Source of the DNA: Caenispirillum salinarum AK4
GTDB lineage: Bacteria > Pseudomonadota > Alphaproteobacteria > Rhodospirillales > Rhodospirillaceae
Length of the DNA stretch: 64,000 nucleotides
Direction of reading: 5' to 3'
Assembly: GCF_000315795.1 (NCBI RefSeq)
Contig: NZ_ANHY01000007.1
Coordinates: 124,001 to 188,000 of the forward strand
Each line of letters starts with the position of its first letter. The first letter of the stretch is position 1. Shown piece after piece: positions 60,634 through 64,000 of this stretch. Under the pieces are notes generated by a model. It did no database searches. It was not told the origin of the DNA and saw only the letters and a list, made by a program, of their open reading frames with translations. The translations under genes were made by a program, and so were the position numbers.

Positions 60634-60989
60634 TCCAGTGCTCCCTTGCGCCACTCGTAGATGAAGCCGATGGTCAGCACGCCCAGGAAGACCATCATCG
60701 ACCAGAAGGCGAACTCGCCGGTCGCACCCAGGCTGACGGCCCAGGGGAACAGGAAGGCGATTTCCAGGTCGAAGATGATGAACAGGATCGCCACCAGATA
60801 GTAGCGGACCTCGAACCGGCTGCGCGCGTCGTCGAACGCCTCGAAACCGCACTCGTAGGCGGAGTCCTTTTCAACATCCGGGTGCTGCGGCGCGACGATG
60901 TACGACGCTCCGACGGCGACCGCCGAAACGACGACTGCGATCCCGATAAAGATCAGGATCGGCAGATATTCCCGGAGCAGATCCTCCAT
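60624..60989 (-). CDS. nuoA: NADH-quinone oxidoreductase subunit A
   Basis: A 121-residue membrane subunit with three helices. The conserved loop [43 protein letters not shown] lies at the quinone entry and changes shape between active and resting states. It is the first gene of the operon, with a leader of roughly 300 bases. Confidence 0.96.
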   Translation of the reverse strand: MEDLLREYLPILIFIGIAVVVSAVAVGASYIVAPQHPDVEKDSAYECGFEAFDDARSRFEVRYYLVAILFIIFDLEIAFLFPWAVSLGATGEFAFWSMMVFLGVLTIGFIYEWRKGALEWE

Positions 60990-61123
60990 GGCGATGCTCC
61001 TGCTCTCCCAACTGCGTTGGCGGCTGCGTTACTCGGCGGGCTGTACGGTGTCGGCGGTTCCGTGGAGCATCCGACGGGGTAGGAAATGCTCCGGCGAGGC
61101 CTTGGGGAGGGACCCGCGCGCAT

Positions 61124-61142
61124 CCGGGTTCGAAGAACCCGG
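61124..61142 (-). other. Hairpin in the nuo leader
   Basis: CCGGGTTC (61124-61131) and GAACCCGG (61135-61142) form a perfect 8-bp stem around GAA. It lies about 135 bases before nuoA. No T tract is nearby, so a role in leader stability or regulation is more likely than termination. Confidence 0.45.
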
Positions 61143-61297
61143 CGTCGGAAATGGCAACGCCGCTGTTTGCCTGGGCCGCGTAATGCCTCCGTGCCTCGTT
61201 AAGACCGATCCGCGGCAGCCCGACCGTTCCCAAAAATGGGCGTCGCGTGGTCGGAACCCAACCACCCGACCGGGTGGACTCCCCCGCGGGATGCGGC

Positions 61298-61327
61298 GAT
61301 GTAACCCGCCGCTTCCTGCCAAGTCAA
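61298..61327 (-). promoter_or_regulatory. Candidate nuo operon promoter
   Basis: On the minus strand TTGACT (61322-61327) is followed after 17-18 bases by TTACATC (61298-61304). The -35 is strong and the -10 weak. Confidence 0.4.
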
Positions 61328-61340
61328 GAGAACAAGCCCG

Positions 61341-61370
61341 TTGACAAGCAAGTTTCCGCACTGCCGAAAT
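61341..61370 (+). promoter_or_regulatory. Candidate promoter for the START-domain gene and rquA
   Basis: A consensus TTGACA (61341-61346) is followed 18 bases later by CGAAAT (61365-61370), a weak -10. The -35 lies only 13 bases from the divergent nuo -35. Confidence 0.4.
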
Positions 61371-61477
61371 CAGGCCGTGCAACGGTGGTGCGGCCCCACC
61401 GGCAGAGGTGCGAGGATGCTCCGTGCCGGCCGGCTCGCCGCGCCGCCATTCGACCCTGAGACAGGAAGGCCGCCCCC

Positions 61478-61987
61478 ATGCCCGCCCGCACCGTGTCGCG
61501 TACCGTTCCGTACTCGCCGGAGCAACTGTTCGACCTTGTGGTCGATGTCGAGCACTACCCGCTGTTCGTACCCTCCTGGGCGGCGGCGCGCGTCATCAAG
61601 CGCCTGCCCGACGGCGGCTACCGCACCGATCAGATCCTGCGCGTCGGCCCCATGCGCGAGGAGTTCATCACGGAGACCCACGTCGACCGCCCCAACCGCA
61701 TCGAGGTGGTGGACGTGAAGGGCCCGTTCGATCATCTTCACATTCTCTGGAATTTCACGCTGGTGCCGGAAGGCGCCTGCCATATTGACCTGTCCGTCGA
61801 CGTGCAACTGCGCTCGCGGGCGCTGCGGGCGTTGAGCAGCCTTCTGGCCGGGGACAGCGTGGAGCGGCTCGTGCACGCCTTCGAGGAACGCGCCCGCCAC
61901 GTCTACGGCCCGCCGCATCCGCTGGCGCAGGCCGTCGCCCGCGACGCCGACACCGCCGCCGCTCGCTCTGACCGCCTGGACGGGTAG
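61478..61987 (+). CDS. RatA/Coq10-like START-domain protein
   Basis: A 169-residue protein of the SRPBCC/START superfamily, Coq10/RatA type. The N-terminal SRTVPYSPEQLFDLVVDVEHYPLFVPSW is the family signature, followed by a beta sheet (FITETHVDRPNRIEVVDVKG) and a C-terminal helix (LVHAFEERARHVYG). Coq10 homologues bind ubiquinone and support respiration; RatA in E. coli was described as a ribosome-associating toxin. Next to rquA and nuo, a quinone-handling role is the more likely. It is followed 13 bases later by rquA, so the two probably form one operon. Confidence 0.85.
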   Translation: MPARTVSRTVPYSPEQLFDLVVDVEHYPLFVPSWAAARVIKRLPDGGYRTDQILRVGPMREEFITETHVDRPNRIEVVDVKGPFDHLHILWNFTLVPEGACHIDLSVDVQLRSRALRALSSLLAGDSVERLVHAFEERARHVYGPPHPLAQAVARDADTAAARSDRLDG

Positions 61988-62000
61988 AAGGAAAGAGACC

Positions 62001-62816
62001 TTGAACGACCGTTTCGTGCCCCGCACCACGCCCGCCGACGACGCTTCAGATCCCATCAGCCGCCCCGCCCCCCGCGCCGCCGCCACTGCGCCGGCGGCGG
62101 GGTCGTGCGGAGCCGGCGGCCTCGCGGTTCCGGCCTACCTGAGCGATACCTACACCTGGGCCTATCTCAGCGACCTGGGGACCAGGGTGTTCGACAAGCA
62201 CCTGATCGTGCAGGCCATTCTGTGGGGCAATGCCGACCGGCTGATCGACAGCGTGGTTGCTGAACTGAAGCCCGGATGGCGGGTGCTGCAGCCGGCCTGC
62301 GTCTATGGCGATTTCAGCCTGCGGCTCGCGCGGGCGCTGGGGCCCGCGGGCCGGCTGGACGTACGGGACATCGCGCCCATCCAGGTGGCGCTGACTCGGC
62401 GCAAACTGGCCGGAGTCGCCCAGGCGACCGTCGACCAGGAGGACGCCGCAGCCCCGGGAAAGGGCCCCTACGACGCCGTCGCATGCTTCTTCCTGCTGCA
62501 CGAGGTGCCGGAGGAATACAAGCGCGCCATCGTCAACAACATGCTGGACGCCGTGGGGCCCGACGGCACGGTGATCTTCGTGGACTACCACCGACCGCAC
62601 GCCGCGCACCCCCTCAAGCCGGTAATGAGCCTGGTGTTCGACCGGCTGGAGCCGTTCGCGAAGGCCCTGTGGAACAACGCGATCGAGGACTATGCCGACC
62701 GCCCCGGTGACTGGACCTGGACGAAGACCACGGTATTCGGGGGGATGTACCAGAAGGTGATCGCGCGGCGCCGATCGCAACCTCGGGTTACCCGACCTTC
62801 CCGCTCATGTATCTGA
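62001..62816 (+). CDS. rquA: Rhodoquinone biosynthesis enzyme RquA
   Basis: A 271-residue protein with a class I SAM-dependent methyltransferase fold. It starts at a TTG preceded by GAAGGAAAGAG. The first 40 residues are Ala/Pro-rich; homology begins at VPAYLSDTYTWAYL (43-56). The usual glycine-rich SAM motif is replaced by LQPACVYGDF (96-105), a hallmark of RquA. FFLLHEVPEEYKR (163-175), VIFVDYHRPH (191-200) and VFGGMYQKVI (245-254) also match. RquA replaces the methoxy group of ubiquinone by an amino group, giving rhodoquinone, an electron carrier of low potential used for fumarate reduction. UbiE/UbiG-type methyltransferases keep the glycine-rich motif and do not fit. Confidence 0.9.
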   Translation: MNDRFVPRTTPADDASDPISRPAPRAAATAPAAGSCGAGGLAVPAYLSDTYTWAYLSDLGTRVFDKHLIVQAILWGNADRLIDSVVAELKPGWRVLQPACVYGDFSLRLARALGPAGRLDVRDIAPIQVALTRRKLAGVAQATVDQEDAAAPGKGPYDAVACFFLLHEVPEEYKRAIVNNMLDAVGPDGTVIFVDYHRPHAAHPLKPVMSLVFDRLEPFAKALWNNAIEDYADRPGDWTWTKTTVFGGMYQKVIARRRSQPRVTRPSRSCI

Positions 62817-62939
62817 AACAAAACGATATTTCGCAATCCGCTCGTAGATTAGAGGATTCGAATTTGCTATAGTTCCCCGTGGACGTGGCTCCCGGAGGAC
62901 CGCGTCCGCATGGTTCATTCCGACCCGGGGGACAGGGCG

Positions 62940-64000
62940 ATGATCACGCGAACACAGCGTCCCGGCCTCGGCCGTCTGGCCGCGGCGGGACTGACCGCGA
63001 TGAGCCTCGCCGTCCTCGTCTGGACGACCCCAGCCGCCGCCGCGGACGTGATGGCCCAGCTGCCGTCCGCGACGACCGCCACGGCTTCCAAGACGACGAC
63101 GGCGGATCACAGCAAATTCAAGGAATTGGAGGGGCCGTTTGCCACCGGGCCCGAGGTGACGGAAGCGTGCCTCGAGTGCCACACGGAAGCGGCCGACCAC
63201 ATCCAGCAGACCACCCACTGGACCTGGGCCTTCGACCATCCGGTCACCGGTCAGGACTTGGGAAAGCGCAACGTCGTCAACAACTTCTGCGTCGCGACCG
63301 CCACCAACTGGCCGCGCTGCACCAGCTGCCACATCGGCTACGGCTGGACCGACGACAAGACCTTCGACTTCGCCGCCGAGCGCAACGTGGACTGCCTCGT
63401 CTGCCACGACACCACGGGCAACTACAAGAAGTTCCCGACCGGCGCCGGCCATCCGACCTATGAGCCCAAGGAATTCCCGCCCAAGTCCGGCAACGTCTGG
63501 CAGCCGCCGGACCTGGTGAAGATCGCGCAGAACGTGGGCCCCACCAGCCGCGAGACCTGCGGAGCCTGCCACTTCTACGGCGGCGGCGGCGACGCGGTGA
63601 AGCACGGCGACCTCGACAGCACCATGGCCCGGCCCAGCAAGGCGCTGGACGTGCACATGGCGCCCGACGGGCTGAACTTCCAGTGCTCCACCTGCCACAC
63701 CACCGGCAGCCACGAAGTCACCGGCAGCCGCTACGTCACCAAGGCCGTGGACCGGCTTGGCATCGACGTGCCCGGCCACACCGACGACACCCGCGCCACC
63801 TGCGAGTCGTGCCATGCCATGACGCCGCACGAGGAGGCCAAGCTGAACGACCACACCGACGTGGTCGCCTGCACCACCTGCCACGTCCCGGAATTCGCGC
63901 GCGGCGGCAAGGCCACCAAGATGTGGTGGGACTGGTCGACCGCGGGCAAGCTCAACGAGGAAGGCAAGCCCTTCACGGTCAAGGAGGGCGCGGACGTCAT
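62940..64000 (+). CDS. Multiheme cytochrome c, octaheme tetrathionate reductase family (continues past the right edge)
   Basis: The first 353 codons are present. A signal peptide ending near PAAAA-DV (about 35) directs export to the periplasm. Seven CxxCH haem sites are visible: residues 77-81, 127-131, 152-156, 207-211, 249-253, 288-292 and 311-315. The segments HSKFKELEGPF, PTGAGHP, CHFYGGGGDAVKHGDLD and PEFARGGKATKMWWDWSTAG are typical of the octaheme tetrathionate reductase family, whose members can reduce tetrathionate, nitrite or hydroxylamine in vitro. The eighth haem should be downstream. The ATG at 62940 follows a GGGGGA ribosome site. It is 123 bases after rquA on the same strand. 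Confidence 0.9.
   Translation, partial: MITRTQRPGLGRLAAAGLTAMSLAVLVWTTPAAAADVMAQLPSATTATASKTTTADHSKFKELEGPFATGPEVTEACLECHTEAADHIQQTTHWTWAFDHPVTGQDLGKRNVVNNFCVATATNWPRCTSCHIGYGWTDDKTFDFAAERNVDCLVCHDTTGNYKKFPTGAGHPTYEPKEFPPKSGNVWQPPDLVKIAQNVGPTSRETCGACHFYGGGGDAVKHGDLDSTMARPSKALDVHMAPDGLNFQCSTCHTTGSHEVTGSRYVTKAVDRLGIDVPGHTDDTRATCESCHAMTPHEEAKLNDHTDVVACTTCHVPEFARGGKATKMWWDWSTAGKLNEEGKPFTVKEGADV

Larger units (their letters stand above)
60990..61477. promoter_or_regulatory. Divergent control region between nuoA and the START-domain gene
   Basis: I see no gene in these 488 bases. They contain back-to-back -35 boxes (61322-61346), which would give nuoA a leader of about 300 bases and the START-domain gene one of about 100. 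The nuo leader holds a strong hairpin (61124-61142) and a smaller one (CCACCCG/CGGGTGG near 61262-61277). No FNR-type TTGAT-N4-ATCAA site is visible. Confidence 0.5.

Noticed and set aside
61124-61142. Possible T-arm of a tRNA (GGTTCGAA)
   Set aside because: The sequence is a perfect simple hairpin; no acceptor, D or anticodon arms can be drawn around it.
62805-63884. A 359-codon minus-strand open frame at the right end
   Set aside because: The plus-strand frame encodes a signal peptide and seven CxxCH motifs; the minus-strand frame is low-complexity and has no motif.

Overview
The window is high-GC DNA packed with housekeeping genes in an order typical of Alphaproteobacteria. Several signs point to the Rhodospirillales or a close relative: an alphaproteobacterial SOS box (GAAC-N7-GAAC) in front of lexA, the short alphaproteobacterial ProS, the tsf-pyrH-frr-uppS-cdsA-dxr-rseP-bamA-skp-lpxD-fabZ-lpxA-lpxI-lpxB cluster, a 14-gene nuo operon followed by birA-coaX-rnj-mce, and a rhodoquinone-forming RquA. 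The genus cannot be fixed from sequence reading alone. The organism is Gram-negative (LpxA/B/D/I, BamA, LolCD), respiring, and probably copes with low oxygen.

Layout. 1-3.9 kb: the start of a membrane-anchored proline-rich protein, then the copper efflux pair cueR-copA with a recognisable CueR promoter. 3.9-8.6 kb: a small secreted orphan, then trpG-trpD-trpC-moaC and lexA. 8.6-9.4 kb: a gene-free stretch of nested palindromic repeats. 9.4-15.1 kb: comEC, gltX, gltA and a rhodanese gene. 15.1-29.8 kb (all minus strand): rpsB-tsf, then pyrH through lpxB, joining translation, phospholipid, isoprenoid and lipid A synthesis to outer-membrane assembly. 30.0-39.5 kb: ada, a DMT exporter, dnaE, a small XRE regulator, lolD-lolC and proS. 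39.6-42.9 kb: an accessory block (secreted orphan, AzgA-type purine permease, tag, secreted SRPBCC protein). 42.9-46.7 kb: mce, rnj, coaX, birA. 46.7-61.0 kb: the complete nuoA-N operon. 61.5-64.0 kb: divergent from nuo, a Coq10/RatA-like START protein, RquA, and the first 353 codons of a multiheme cytochrome of the octaheme tetrathionate reductase family.

The right end is the most interesting part. Complex I, a likely quinone-binding START protein, the enzyme that turns ubiquinone into low-potential rhodoquinone, and a multihaem reductase sit side by side around one divergent promoter region. This suggests a locus that retunes the quinone pool for oxygen-poor respiration. The function of that combination is inference. 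The gene identities rest on visible motifs. No rRNA, tRNA, CRISPR array or transposase gene was found.
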